Below, in pieces: positions 24,838 through 37,546 of a DNA stretch of 64,000 nt. The notes beneath the pieces were generated by a model. The model was not told where the DNA came from and searched no databases. It saw only the letters and a list, made by a program, of their open reading frames with translations. The stretch comes from Hydrogenophaga sp. (GTDB lineage Bacteria; Pseudomonadota; Gammaproteobacteria; Burkholderiales; Burkholderiaceae_C). The stretch is from assembly GCA_018993155.1 (NCBI GenBank), contig JAGKSX010000014.1, forward strand, positions 35,841 through 99,840, written 5' to 3'. The translations under genes and the position numbers were made by a program. Every line of letters begins with the position of its first letter. The first letter of the stretch is position 1.

Positions 24838-25677
24838 ATGACCTTTCTCGACATGCTGCGCACCGCCGAGCGCCAGAACCGTTCCCTGCTGTGCGTGGGC
24901 CTGGACCCCGATCCCGCCCGCTTCCCCGCGCACCTGAAGAACGACGCCTCCCGCATCTACGACTTCTGCGCCGCCATCGTCGAAGCCACGGCCGACACCG
25001 CCATCGCCTTCAAGCCCCAGATCGCCTACTTCGCGGCGCACCGCGCGGAAGAGCAGCTGGAGCGGCTGATGGCGCACATGCGCCGCGTGGCGCCGCAGGT
25101 GCCGGTGATCCTGGACGCCAAGCGCGGCGACATCGGCAGCACCGCCGAGCAGTACGCGATCGAGGCCTTCGAGCGCTACGGTGCCGACGCGGTCACGCTC
25201 TCGCCCTTCATGGGCTTCGACTCGGTGCAGCCTTACCTGCAGTACCACGGCAAGGGAGCGTTCCTGCTCTGCCGCACCTCCAACCCCGGTGGCGACGACC
25301 TGCAGAACCAGCGCTTCGCCTCCATCGATGGCGAACCGCGCCTGTACGAACACGTGGCACGCCTCGCGCAAGGACCATGGAACCTCAACGGCCAGCTCGG
25401 CCTCGTGGTGGGCGCCCCCTACCCCGCCGAGATCGAGCGCGTGCGCGAGATCGCGCCCACCCTGCCGTTGCTGATTCCCGGCGTGGGCGCGCAGGGTGGC
25501 GATGCCGTGGCCACCGTGAAGGCTGGCCTGCGCACCCAGGGCGATGAGACCACCGGTCCCATCATCGTGAACTCGTCGCGCGCCATTCTGTATGCGTCGG
25601 CCGGTGCGGACTTCGCGGACGCGGCGCGCCGGGTGGCGCAGAAAACACGAGACGAACTGCGCGCCGCGCGCACCTGA
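24838..25677 (+). CDS. pyrF: orotidine-5'-phosphate decarboxylase
   Basis: Decarboxylates OMP to UMP, the last step of pyrimidine synthesis. The 279-residue product is the longer subfamily-2 type. The catalytic stretch [11 protein letters not shown] has Asp93 and Lys95; [25 protein letters not shown] and the phosphate-binding [10 protein letters not shown] are also present. ATG 24838 is fixed by the immediate start of the fold and by the -10 hexamer six bases upstream. Confidence 0.96.
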   Translation: MTFLDMLRTAERQNRSLLCVGLDPDPARFPAHLKNDASRIYDFCAAIVEATADTAIAFKPQIAYFAAHRAEEQLERLMAHMRRVAPQVPVILDAKRGDIGSTAEQYAIEAFERYGADAVTLSPFMGFDSVQPYLQYHGKGAFLLCRTSNPGGDDLQNQRFASIDGEPRLYEHVARLAQGPWNLNGQLGLVVGAPYPAEIERVREIAPTLPLLIPGVGAQGGDAVATVKAGLRTQGDETTGPIIVNSSRAILYASAGADFADAARRVAQKTRDELRAART

Positions 25678-25704
25678 ATTTCGACGGATGGCCACCGGGC
25701 AAAC

Positions 25705-25725
25705 CCCGGCGGTAGCGCCGCCGGG
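25705..25725. other. GC hairpin after pyrF
   Basis: CCCGGCGG pairs with CCGCCGGG around a 5-base loop, 27 bp after the pyrF stop. It has no T-tract, so it may be a weak or rho-aided end signal or nothing. Confidence 0.3.
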
Positions 25726-25832
25726 CGGGTGCCGCGAACGCGCCACACCCACTTGTAACGACTTGAAATTCGGCCTTTTCCGCTGAAGGCGCCTCCCTAC
25801 ACTCGCGCTCGTCGAACCGAGGAGGGATCGTC

Positions 25833-27695
25833 ATGATGGACATCGAAGAAGCGCCTGAACACGCGGCCGATGCGAGCGCGGCCGACACACACCACGAACC
25901 AGGCTCTTCGCCGGAGAACCCCACGCCAACGTCCCGGCACGCGCTCGCGCCGCTGGCGGCGGCCGCGCTGCTCGCGGCTTGTGGCGGCGGTGGCGGGGGC
26001 GGTGGCAGCAGCACCGCTGACGCGGCACCGGCGGTGGGCGTGATCGACTTTCCCATCGCCGGCTACAGCCACATCAACCCCACGAACGACGCCGAGGCCG
26101 CGCGCTTCCTTCAGCAGGCGCAGTTTTCCTCCACACCGGCGGAGATGGCCGAGCTGCGCGGCATGGGCTGCGCGCAATGGCTGTCCAACCAGTTCGCGCG
26201 CTATCAGGGCATCACCGGCTGGAACTGGCTGGAGGCCCGGGGCTACGGCGCGGTGGACGCCAACGGCTACTTCTTCAACCAGTACCCGGCCGACTTCATG
26301 ATCTGGAACCAGCTTCTGAGCGGGCCGGACATGATGCGCAAGCGCGCCGCGCTGGCGCTCTCGGAGTTCTTCGTCTCCTCGCTCGCCTCGGCCGAGTTCA
26401 CCTGGCGCTCGCACGCCTACGCGAGCTGGTGGGACACGCTGGTGCGCAACGCTTTCGGCAACTACCGCCAGCTGCTGGAAGATGTCACGCTGCATCCGGC
26501 GATGGGCTACTTCCTCAACACCAAGGGCAACCAGAAAGAGAACACCAACACCGGCCGCGTGCCCGACGAGAACTACGCGCGCGAGGTCATGCAGCTCTTC
26601 ACCATCGGCGTGGTCGAACTCAACCTCGACGGCACGCCCAAGACCAGCGGCGGCGTGCCGCTGGAGAGCTACACCCAGGCCGACGTGACCGGCCTGGCGC
26701 GCGTGTTCACCGGCTACGACTTCGACACCTCCGACGGCGTGCGCCATCCGGTGGACAGCTACACCATCGAGTCGAAGGCCTTCGCGGGCAAGCGCATGTC
26801 GTTCAACCCCAACCGGCACTCCAACCTGGAAGCCCGCTTCCTGGGCACCACGGTGCCGGCCAACACACCAGGGCCCACCGCGCTGCGGATGGCGCTGGAC
26901 GCCCTGTTCAACCACCCGAACGCCGGCCCGTTCTTCGCGCGCCAGATGATCCAGCGCCTGGTGACCAGCCACCCCAGCCCGGCCTACGTGGCGCGCGTCG
27001 CATCGCGCTTCAACGACAACGGTGCGGGCGTGCGGGGCGACCTCAAGGCGGTGTGGGTGGCGATCCTGCTCGACGACGAGGCACGTGGGCCGGCCTCGCT
27101 GCAAAGCACCACCTTCGGCAAGCTGCGCGAACCCATGCTGCGCTTCATCCAGTGGGCGCGCACCTTTGGCGTCACGTCGGCGGCCGGCAGCTGGAAGATC
27201 TTCGAGCTGAACAACGCGGCCACCCAGCTCGGCCAGAGCCCGCTGCGCTCGCCCTCCGTGTTCAACTTCTTCCGGCCGGGCTATGTGCCACCGGGCACCG
27301 CGCTCTCGGCCTCGGGCGCCACCGCGCCCGAATTCCAGCTGGTCAACGAGTCCACCGTGGGCGGCTACCTGAACTTCATGCAGGGCGTGATCGAACGCGG
27401 CATCAACTGCCCCGAACCCGGCGTGCCGCAGGCCGCCTGGACCAACTACGCCTACGACGTGCAGGCCAACTACAGCCGCGAGCTTGCACTGGTGGCCGAT
27501 GCCACGGCGCTGGTGAACCACGTCTGCCTGGTGCTCGCGGCGGGCCAGATCTCCAGCGCCTCGCGCGCCACCATGGTCTCGGCGCTCAATGCCACGCAGG
27601 TGACCACGGCCAGCAGCGACACCGTCAAGCGCCGCCGCATCTGGGCCGCCATCCTGATGGTCATGGCCTGTCCCGAATACCTGATCCAGAAGTAA
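25833..27695 (+). CDS. DUF1800 family lipoprotein
   Basis: A 620-residue exported protein. An unusual 35-residue acidic N-terminus precedes a hydrophobic stretch ending in lipobox LAAC and a run of eight Gly. The DUF1800 domain (about 80-615) is clear from AARFLQQAQF, WLSNQFA, MMRKRAALALSEFFV, the metal-like GRVPDENYAREVMQLFTIG block and FFRPGYVPPG. ATG 25833 has a strong GAGGAGGG ribosome site. It is ten bases upstream of a DUF1501 gene, its usual partner in bacteria. The joint function is not established; a secreted metabolic or matrix role is often guessed. Confidence 0.88.
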   Translation: MMDIEEAPEHAADASAADTHHEPGSSPENPTPTSRHALAPLAAAALLAACGGGGGGGGSSTADAAPAVGVIDFPIAGYSHINPTNDAEAARFLQQAQFSSTPAEMAELRGMGCAQWLSNQFARYQGITGWNWLEARGYGAVDANGYFFNQYPADFMIWNQLLSGPDMMRKRAALALSEFFVSSLASAEFTWRSHAYASWWDTLVRNAFGNYRQLLEDVTLHPAMGYFLNTKGNQKENTNTGRVPDENYAREVMQLFTIGVVELNLDGTPKTSGGVPLESYTQADVTGLARVFTGYDFDTSDGVRHPVDSYTIESKAFAGKRMSFNPNRHSNLEARFLGTTVPANTPGPTALRMALDALFNHPNAGPFFARQMIQRLVTSHPSPAYVARVASRFNDNGAGVRGDLKAVWVAILLDDEARGPASLQSTTFGKLREPMLRFIQWARTFGVTSAAGSWKIFELNNAATQLGQSPLRSPSVFNFFRPGYVPPGTALSASGATAPEFQLVNESTVGGYLNFMQGVIERGINCPEPGVPQAAWTNYAYDVQANYSRELALVADATALVNHVCLVLAAGQISSASRATMVSALNATQVTTASSDTVKRRRIWAAILMVMACPEYLIQK

Positions 27696-27705
27696 GGGGC
27701 CCGAC

Positions 27706-29166
27706 ATGCACTTCATCCAGCCCGATCTGCACACCCGCCGCGCCTTCCTGCGCCGCGCCGGCCAGCTGGCCTTCACCGGCGCGGCCCTGCCCACCGCGCT
27801 CAACCTCGCGGCCATGGCCGACGCGGCGGCGTTCAACGCCACCGACTACAAGGCCCTGGTCTGCGTGTTCCTCAACGGCGGCAACGACTACGCCAACACC
27901 GTCGTCAACTACGACACCGCCAGCTACGACCAGTACAGCGCCATCCGCGGCGGCGGCGCGAACCGCACGGCCGGCGGCATCGCCCTGGCGCAGGCCGCGC
28001 TCACGCCCACCGTGCTCAACCCCACCGTGGCCCTGCCCGGCGGCAAGCAGTACGCGCTGCATCCGTCCATGACCGGCCTGGCCGGCCTGTTCAACAGCGG
28101 CGTGGCGGCGGTGCAGCTCAACGTCGGCCCGCTGGTGGCGCCGGTCACCCGCCAGCAGTACCACAGCGGCAACCGCGTGGCCTACCCGCTGCCGCCCAAG
28201 CTGTTCTCGCACAACGACCAGCAGTCGGTCTGGCAATCGTCGCAGCCCGAAGGCGCCACCACCGGCTGGGGCGGCCACATCGGCGACCTCGCGCTCTCGG
28301 CCAACACCAACCGCGTGCTCACCTGCGTCTCGGTCACCGGCAACACGGTGTTCCTCTCCGGCGACCAGGCACTGTCGTACCAGGTCAGCACCAACGGTGC
28401 GGTGAAGATCAGCGCGGTCAACAACAACGTCTACAACTCGGCCGCGGTGCGCGCGGCCATCACCTCGCTGGCGCTGCAGACCCGCACCCACGTGTTGGAG
28501 AACGAATACAACCTCGTCACCGCGCGCGCGGTGGGCGCCGAAAGCGCGCTCACCTCGGCGCTGGCCGCTTTCCCGGCCACCGACGCACCGTTCAACGCCT
28601 TCCCCACCGCCAACGGCCTGGCCGACCAGCTCAGGATGGTGGCGCGCCTGATCGCCGCGCGCGCCCAGCTGGGCAACCAGCGCCAGGTGTTCTTCGTCTC
28701 CATCGGCGGCTTCGACCTGCACGACAACCTCATCGGCGGCCAGGCCACGCTGATGGACCGCGTGAGCTCGGCGCTCACCGCCTTCTACAACGCCACGGCG
28801 GCGCTCAACGTGGCCGACAAGGTCACCACCTTCACCGCGTCCGACTTCGGCCGCACGCTCAGCAACAACGGCGACGGCTCCGACCACGGCTGGGGCAGCC
28901 ACCACTTCCTGGTCGGCGGTGCGGTGCGCGGCAAGGCCTTCTACGGCAAGGCGCCACCGGTGAGCGTGGGCAACTCCACCACCGACGCCAACGACCAGTG
29001 GCACGTGGGCCAGGGCCGGCTGCTGCCCAGCACCTCGGTGGACCAGTACGCCGGCACCCTGGCCACCTGGTTCGGCGTGCAGGGCGCCGAGATGAACGGC
29101 ATCCTGCCCAACCTGGGCAACTTCAACAGCGCCGATTACCCCACCAACCTGGGCTTCATGCTGTAG
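27706..29166 (+). CDS. DUF1501 family Tat-exported protein
   Basis: A 486-residue protein with a twin-arginine signal (TRRAFLRRAGQLAFTGAALP) ending near residue 41, then the DUF1501 fold, a relative of the alkaline phosphatase/sulfatase group. Visible blocks: LVCVFLNGGNDYANTVV, LHPSMTGLAGLFNSG, SIGGFDLHDN, TASDFGRTLSNNGDGSDHGWGSHHF (His/Asp-rich, probably metal-binding). Pairs with the DUF1800 lipoprotein directly upstream. Folding before export, implied by the Tat signal, fits a metal cofactor. Confidence 0.9.
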   Translation: MHFIQPDLHTRRAFLRRAGQLAFTGAALPTALNLAAMADAAAFNATDYKALVCVFLNGGNDYANTVVNYDTASYDQYSAIRGGGANRTAGGIALAQAALTPTVLNPTVALPGGKQYALHPSMTGLAGLFNSGVAAVQLNVGPLVAPVTRQQYHSGNRVAYPLPPKLFSHNDQQSVWQSSQPEGATTGWGGHIGDLALSANTNRVLTCVSVTGNTVFLSGDQALSYQVSTNGAVKISAVNNNVYNSAAVRAAITSLALQTRTHVLENEYNLVTARAVGAESALTSALAAFPATDAPFNAFPTANGLADQLRMVARLIAARAQLGNQRQVFFVSIGGFDLHDNLIGGQATLMDRVSSALTAFYNATAALNVADKVTTFTASDFGRTLSNNGDGSDHGWGSHHFLVGGAVRGKAFYGKAPPVSVGNSTTDANDQWHVGQGRLLPSTSVDQYAGTLATWFGVQGAEMNGILPNLGNFNSADYPTNLGFML

Positions 29167-29286
29167 AGAGCTCCCCCCGCGCCGCGCCTGCGGCCCGGCA
29201 GAGCCGGTTCCCCGGTGTTCCCGACCTGACACCTCTCTCTGGTGGAGTGCCCCTAAGATGGCCCGACTTCTTCAGCGGGCCTCTGC

Positions 29287-30006
29287 ATGATCGATCTCTA
29301 TACCGCCGCCACGCCCAACGGGCACAAGGTGTCCATCGCGCTCGAAGAGCTGGGCCTGTCCTACGCGCTGAAGGTGCTCAACCTGGGCGAAGGCGAACAG
29401 CGGCAGCCCGACTACCTGAAGATCAACCCCAATGGCCGCATCCCGGCCATCGTGGACCACGAGGCCGGCGGTTTTGCGGTATTCGAGTCCGGGGCCTGCC
29501 TGATCTACCTGGCGGAGAAGACCGGCCGACTCATGCCGTCGGACATGAAAGGGCGTTCGCTCGTGATGCAGTGGCTGATGTTCCAGATGGGCGGCATCGG
29601 ACCCATGATGGGCCAGGCCAATGTGTTCTTCCGCTACTTTCCCGAGAAGATCCCGGCCGCGATCGACCGCTACCAGGGCGAATGCAAGCGCCTGTTCCGC
29701 GTGCTCGACGGCCACCTGGCGCAGCATGAGTACCTCGCAGGCGACTACTCCATCGCCGACATCGCCAACTGGGCCTGGGTGCGCACCCACCGGTGGTCGG
29801 GCGTGGACATTGGCGACCTGCCCCACCTCAAGCGCTGGCGCGACGCGATCCGTGCGCGCCCGGCGGTGCAGCGCGGCATCGAGCGGCCGGCCTCGACCAT
29901 GGACCTGGAGCGCGACGGGGAACAGGGCGCACAGCGCTTCGCCGAGGACGCCCGGCGCCTGATGGAAACCGGCCAGAGCCTGAAGGCGGGCGGGGGGGCC
30001 GCATGA
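29287..30006 (+). CDS. glutathione S-transferase family protein
   Basis: 239-residue cytosolic protein with a thioredoxin-like GST N-domain (about 1-82; [42 protein letters not shown]) and a helical C-domain containing [12 protein letters not shown]. It resembles the YghU/YfcG branch, which has disulfide reductase activity with glutathione. The stop overlaps the start of a second GST gene as ATGA, so both are made together. Confidence 0.88.
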   Translation: MIDLYTAATPNGHKVSIALEELGLSYALKVLNLGEGEQRQPDYLKINPNGRIPAIVDHEAGGFAVFESGACLIYLAEKTGRLMPSDMKGRSLVMQWLMFQMGGIGPMMGQANVFFRYFPEKIPAAIDRYQGECKRLFRVLDGHLAQHEYLAGDYSIADIANWAWVRTHRWSGVDIGDLPHLKRWRDAIRARPAVQRGIERPASTMDLERDGEQGAQRFAEDARRLMETGQSLKAGGGAA

Positions 30007-30620
30007 AGCTGTATGTATCGCCGCGCGCCCCCAACCCGCGCCGGGTGCTGATGTTCCTGGTCGAGAAGAACATCAACGGGCTGGAGCTGGTCAACATCGA
30101 CCTCAACGCCCAGGAACACAAGTCCAGCGGCTACCGCGCCAAGAGCCCGCTGGCGCGCGTGCCCGCGCTGGAGTTCGACGACGGGCGCGTGCTCACCGAG
30201 ACGCGCGCGATCTGCACCTGGATGGAGGGCCGCTACCCCACACCCAACCTGATGGGGCAGAACGCCGAGGAACGTGCCTTCATCGAGATGGCCGACCGGC
30301 GCATGGAGTGGTACTTCATGCTGCCCATGGCCAACGCCATCCGCCACACGCACCCGGGCCTGGCGCCGCTGGAGCAGCCGCAGTTTCCCGATTTCGGCCA
30401 CTCGCAGGTGGCCAAGGCCCGCGAGACCGCCGCCTGGCTCGACGCCGAGCTGCAGCGCCAGCCCTGGGTGGCCGGCAACCGCTTCACCATCGCCGACATC
30501 ACCGCTTTCTGCACCGTCGAGTTCGCACGGCTGATGCGCTTCAAGCCCGCCGACGAGGGCTTCCACGCGCTGCAGGCCTGGCGCGACCGCGTGGCCACGC
30601 GGCCCAGCGCCCTGGTCTGA
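30003..30620 (+). CDS. second glutathione S-transferase family protein
   Basis: 205 residues: GST N-domain (about 1-78; [39 protein letters not shown]) and C-domain ([11 protein letters not shown]). ATG 30003 overlaps the previous stop by four bases. The two GSTs are only distantly alike, so this is not a recent duplication. Substrate unknown. Confidence 0.88.
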   Translation: MKLYVSPRAPNPRRVLMFLVEKNINGLELVNIDLNAQEHKSSGYRAKSPLARVPALEFDDGRVLTETRAICTWMEGRYPTPNLMGQNAEERAFIEMADRRMEWYFMLPMANAIRHTHPGLAPLEQPQFPDFGHSQVAKARETAAWLDAELQRQPWVAGNRFTIADITAFCTVEFARLMRFKPADEGFHALQAWRDRVATRPSALV

Positions 30621-30629
30621 AGCCCGGAC

Positions 30630-32183
30630 TCAACCCCAGGGCGTGGGTGTGCGCGCCAGCGCGCGCTCCATGGCCGGCAGGGCCTGCAAGCCCGAGGCGA
30701 GCTGAGCCCGCAAACCCTCCTGCCAGCGCTCGACCCAGGGCGTGGCCAGGCCTTCTGGCACGGTGGCCAGCAAGGCCTGCGCGGTGCTCAGGTCGTTGAG
30801 CTGCCCGAGCAACTCCTGCGCATCCGCCAGCGCCTCGGTGCTGCGCTCCAACCGCCTGGGCGGCAACACGCTGGCCAGGAACTCCTGCGCGTACCGCAGC
30901 TTCTTCAAGGCGATGCGCAGTTCGTGCCGTCCCTCCGGCCCGAGCCGGCGCGCGCGGCGCGCTTCGGCTTGCAGCGCCCGGTGGCGCTGGCGCAGCGTGT
31001 CGCGCGCCCAGTCAGGCAGGCTCTGCGGAGCTTCGCCGCGGGCCTGCAAAGCCAGCACGGCCCGGGTGAATGCCAGCATTCGAAGCGCGTGCTCACATCC
31101 GCCAAGGGCATCGGCCGCGCGCTGGTGGGCCGCTTGGCGCTGGTCCCGCACCCAATCAAGCAAAGCCTGCTCGGCGGGCGCCATCGGTGCGCCCGGCACG
31201 GCCTCGGGTTGCCACGCGGGCAGGCGTTCGGTGGCGAACACATCCCAGTTGCGCGCGTCGCCGAGCTGGCCCGCGAGGGTTTTCCACTGGGCCGCCCAGT
31301 GCGCGACGAAACGGCGTGGCAGGTGGGCCCGGAACAGGCGCAGGCCGGTGCGCAGCCGCCGCAGGGCCACCCGCGCCTGGTGCACGAACTCGGGGTCGGG
31401 CACGGCGCCATCCGGCCCGGGCGGCCGCACGCCGGCCTCGTTGGCCTGCAGGTGGCTCAGGCAGCTCAGCGCGGCGGCCTGGAAGGCCTGCACCGGCGCC
31501 ATCTGCTCATTCAGCGCGAGCGGCTCGGCCTTGCTGGGCCGCAGGCGTTCGCCGGTGAAGAGGGCATAGCCCCGCTCGGCCTTGCTGCGCTGGGCCGGCA
31601 GCAGGCGCAGCCCCTGGGCGGCCTGCCCGCTCGGGCCCAGGGCCAGCGTGTGCGCCAGGTCCAGCAAGGCATCGACCGGGCCGCTGAGCAATTCCAGCTC
31701 CAGCTCGAGAATCGCCTGGCGGTGGCTGCCCTCGGCGTTGCCGGTGGTGATGGACCCCTGGTCCAGCGCCACCTCCACCACCGCACCGCCGTGCGACAGG
31801 GTCCAGCTGCGGCGCGTGAAGTCGGTGCGGAACACCGGCACCAGCTGCCACGCCACGCACAGCAGTTGCTGCGCCAGCGCCTCGTCGTCGACCAGGGCCG
31901 CGAAGTCGAAGCGGCCCGGGCGGCAAGCGGCCTCCCACTCGCCGCGGCGCGACAGGCCCCCCACCGAGGTGCCCGCCGTCTTCACCGTCAGCAGGGTGCG
32001 GCGGCCCACGCGGCGCTCGCGCACCGCCATGCGCTGCGCGCGCAGGGCCAGCGTGGAGGGGTCGAAATAGGTGTTGAACAGGCGCTCCCGGTGCGGTGGG
32101 GCCGCGCCCAGCAGCGGGTGCGCCAGCAGGCGCGGCTGGTCCTCGGGGTGCAGTTCGAGCTTGAGTTCGGTTTCCTGGGGCAT
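30630..32183 (-). CDS. CYTH and CHAD domain protein
   Basis: A 517-residue cytosolic protein. The N-terminal CYTH domain (about 1-200) opens with ETELKLEL, matching the ExExK signature of triphosphate tunnel enzymes. The C-terminal CHAD domain (about 225-500) has paired basic helices with conserved His (VHQARVALRRLRTGLR; HELRIALKKLRYAQEFL) known to bind polyphosphate. It probably hydrolyses inorganic triphosphate or binds polyphosphate granules; PhaM, a PHA granule protein, is encoded at 44094. Convergent with the GST pair. Confidence 0.9.
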   Translation of the reverse strand: MPQETELKLELHPEDQPRLLAHPLLGAAPPHRERLFNTYFDPSTLALRAQRMAVRERRVGRRTLLTVKTAGTSVGGLSRRGEWEAACRPGRFDFAALVDDEALAQQLLCVAWQLVPVFRTDFTRRSWTLSHGGAVVEVALDQGSITTGNAEGSHRQAILELELELLSGPVDALLDLAHTLALGPSGQAAQGLRLLPAQRSKAERGYALFTGERLRPSKAEPLALNEQMAPVQAFQAAALSCLSHLQANEAGVRPPGPDGAVPDPEFVHQARVALRRLRTGLRLFRAHLPRRFVAHWAAQWKTLAGQLGDARNWDVFATERLPAWQPEAVPGAPMAPAEQALLDWVRDQRQAAHQRAADALGGCEHALRMLAFTRAVLALQARGEAPQSLPDWARDTLRQRHRALQAEARRARRLGPEGRHELRIALKKLRYAQEFLASVLPPRRLERSTEALADAQELLGQLNDLSTAQALLATVPEGLATPWVERWQEGLRAQLASGLQALPAMERALARTPTPWG

Positions 32184-32370
32184 GGGGTCGTTGGGGCACG
32201 GGAGGAGCGGCGAGTCTGCCAGCCCCGCGGAAATTCATCTACCGCGCCACGCGGCGAGCCCGCCACAGCCTTACGCCTTGTAACGTCGACGGCCACGCGC
32301 CACGCCAGAATCGCGACAGATCGTGCTCCCCTGCGGCTCGGTCGTTCGACACAACACACAAGCCCACGAC

Positions 32371-32928
32371 ATGACCCATCCATCGCGCACGCGCCTCTCC
32401 ATCGCCTTCTTCAGCCTGATGCTGCTGAGCAGCCTGCCGGCCCTGGCCGAAAAACCCGAATGGGCCGGCAAGCAGGGTGGCAAACACGACAAGCATGAAA
32501 AGCACGAGAAGCACCGGGATGACCGCCGCGATGACCGCCGCGATGACCGGCGGGACGATCGCCGCGACGGGCCACGCTCGCCCTCGTCCAGCGTGTCGGT
32601 GAACATCCAGATCGGCGGCTACTTCGGCGAGCCCCAGCGCCGCTTCGCCCACGAGTACTACGAGCCCCGGTTCAAGGCCGGCAAATGCCCGCCGGGCCTG
32701 GCCAAGAAACACAACGGCTGCATGCCCCCCGGCCAGGCGAAGAAGTGGCGCATGGGCTATCCGCTGCCGCGCGACGTCGTGTACTACCCGGTGCCCAACA
32801 GCGTGTCGGTGCAGATCGGCCTGCCCCCCTCGGGTTACAAGTACGTGCGCGTGGCGGCCGACATCCTGATGATCGCCGTGGGCACGGGCATGGTGGTGGA
32901 TGCGATCGAAGACCTCGGCCGATTCTGA
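32371..32928 (+). CDS. CigR-like exported protein with Asp-Arg repeats
   Basis: 185 residues with a signal peptide (about 1-26, ending in PALA). A charged repeat region follows: KH/EKH repeats then four DDRR units encoded by a 12-bp tandem DNA repeat. The conserved part (about 105-185) has CPPGLAKKHNGCMPPGQAKKW and the terminal glycine-rich hydrophobic segment before DAIEDLGRF, matching proteins named after the Salmonella anti-virulence regulator CigR. ATG 32371 is preferred over an in-frame start at 32323 that would hide the signal peptide. Function here unknown. Confidence 0.75.
   Translation: MTHPSRTRLSIAFFSLMLLSSLPALAEKPEWAGKQGGKHDKHEKHEKHRDDRRDDRRDDRRDDRRDGPRSPSSSVSVNIQIGGYFGEPQRRFAHEYYEPRFKAGKCPPGLAKKHNGCMPPGQAKKWRMGYPLPRDVVYYPVPNSVSVQIGLPPSGYKYVRVAADILMIAVGTGMVVDAIEDLGRF
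32518..32565. repeat. four tandem copies of a 12-bp repeat
   Basis: GATGACCGCCGC twice, then GATGACCGGCGG and GACGATCGCCGC. In frame it encodes DDRR four times inside the CigR-like protein, so copy number can change without a frameshift. Confidence 0.85.
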
Positions 32929-33021
32929 GTCGGCGGTGCGCCTCACGACCTTGGTGGCCGCCGCGACCCTGTTCACCCGGGGCGCGTGTGGACCCGGCGG
33001 CCTACGGCAACAACCAGGCCT

Positions 33022-36150
<3,129 letters not shown>

Positions 36151-36292
36151 GGCGCGGTGCGGGGTTCAGGGCAACCCGACATGATAAGCCGCCACGCGGT
36201 TTTGCGCCCCTCCGCCCGGCGGCCGCCGGCCTTTCGCCGACAATACGCCGTCCCCCTGTCTCCCCTGCCCCGCCCTGCCGGCCTCCGCTGCC

Positions 36293-37546
36293 TTGTCCAC
36301 CCTGAGCCCCTCCCCCGCCAACGCGGCCACCACGCCGCCCGACGCCGCCCGCATGACCCCCGCCGAGCGCCGCGCCAGCGCCTCCCTGGCCCTGGTGTTC
36401 GCGCTGCGCATGCTGGGTCTGTTCATCGTGCTGCCGGTGTTCGCGCTGGAAGCCGCCCGCCTGCCCGGCGGCGAGGACGTGGCCCGGGTGGGCTTCGCCA
36501 TGGGCCTGTACGGGCTGACGCAAGCCTTCCTGCAGATTCCCCTGGGCCTGGCGTCCGACCGTTTCGGGCGCAAACCCGTGATCGTGGCCGGCCTGCTGCT
36601 GTTTGCCCTGGGCAGCGGCATCGCCGCCTGGGCGCCGGACCTCACCTGGCTGGCCATCGGCCGCGCGGTGCAGGGCGCGGGCGCCATCTCCGCCGCCGTG
36701 ACGGCCTTCCTGGCCGACGTCACACGCGACAGCGTGCGCACCAAGGCCATGGCCATGGTGGGGGGCAGCATCGCGCTGATGTTCGCGCTCTCCCTGATGC
36801 TGGCGCCCGCGCTGGCGGCCTGGGTCGGCCTCTCGGGCATCTTTGCCCTCACCGGCGCGCTGGCGCTGCTGGCCATCGCCGTGGTGATCTGGGTGGCACC
36901 GCCCGAACCGCGCGAACACCGGCCCTCCGACATGCAGCAGTTGCGCGCCGGCCTGGCCGAGGTGCTGCGCCACCGGGGCCTGCTGCGCCTGAACCTGGGG
37001 GTGTTCGTGCTGCACGCGGTGCAGCTGGCGATGTGGATGGCGGTGCCAGCCCTGCTGGTGGCTGCCGGCCTGCCCAAGGCGGACCATGCCCAGGTCTACC
37101 TGCCCGCCGTGGTGGCATCCCTGCTGGTGATGGGCGGCGCGCTCTTTCCCATGGAGCGACGGGGCCGTCTGCGCGCGGCCTTCCTGATCGCCATCGCCCT
37201 GATCGGCGCGGTGCAGCTCGCGCTGTGGGCCCTGGCCGACGGCTCACCCAGCCTGTGGACCCTGGGCGGACTGCTGTTCGTGTTCTTCATCGGATTCAAC
37301 ACGCTGGAAGCCAGCCAGCCCAGCCTGGTGTCCAAACTGGCGCCCGCGCACGCCCGGGGTGCGGCGCTGGGCGTCTACAACACCCTGCAGTCCGTCGGCT
37401 TCTTCGTCGGCGGCGCGGTGGGCGGCTGGCTGGCGCGCGCGCACGGCGCGCAGGGCCTGTTCGCGGTCTGTGCCGTGGCCATGCTGGTGTGGCTGGTGGT
37501 GGCCTGGCCGATGCAGGCGCCGCCACCCTCAGCGGCCCGGCGCTGA
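36293..37546 (+). CDS. MFS transporter (YajR-like)
   Basis: A 417-residue permease with twelve hydrophobic segments. The MFS loop-2 motif is clear in GLASDRFGRKPVI, and the opening LRMLGLFIVLPVFAL resembles YajR and related efflux proteins. The start is TTG 36293; ATG 36353 would give 397 residues and is equally possible, since neither has a clear ribosome site. Its 3' end overlaps the convergent CLC gene by 18 bp. Substrate unknown. Confidence 0.88.
   Translation: MSTLSPSPANAATTPPDAARMTPAERRASASLALVFALRMLGLFIVLPVFALEAARLPGGEDVARVGFAMGLYGLTQAFLQIPLGLASDRFGRKPVIVAGLLLFALGSGIAAWAPDLTWLAIGRAVQGAGAISAAVTAFLADVTRDSVRTKAMAMVGGSIALMFALSLMLAPALAAWVGLSGIFALTGALALLAIAVVIWVAPPEPREHRPSDMQQLRAGLAEVLRHRGLLRLNLGVFVLHAVQLAMWMAVPALLVAAGLPKADHAQVYLPAVVASLLVMGGALFPMERRGRLRAAFLIAIALIGAVQLALWALADGSPSLWTLGGLLFVFFIGFNTLEASQPSLVSKLAPAHARGAALGVYNTLQSVGFFVGGAVGGWLARAHGAQGLFAVCAVAMLVWLVVAWPMQAPPPSAARR

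Noticed and set aside
25705-25725. Intrinsic terminator after pyrF
   Set aside because: The hairpin is strong but lacks a T-tract, so it is listed only as a hairpin.
25797-27842. 681-residue frame opposite the DUF1800 gene
   Set aside because: Shadow frame with typical antisense composition and no recognisable motif.
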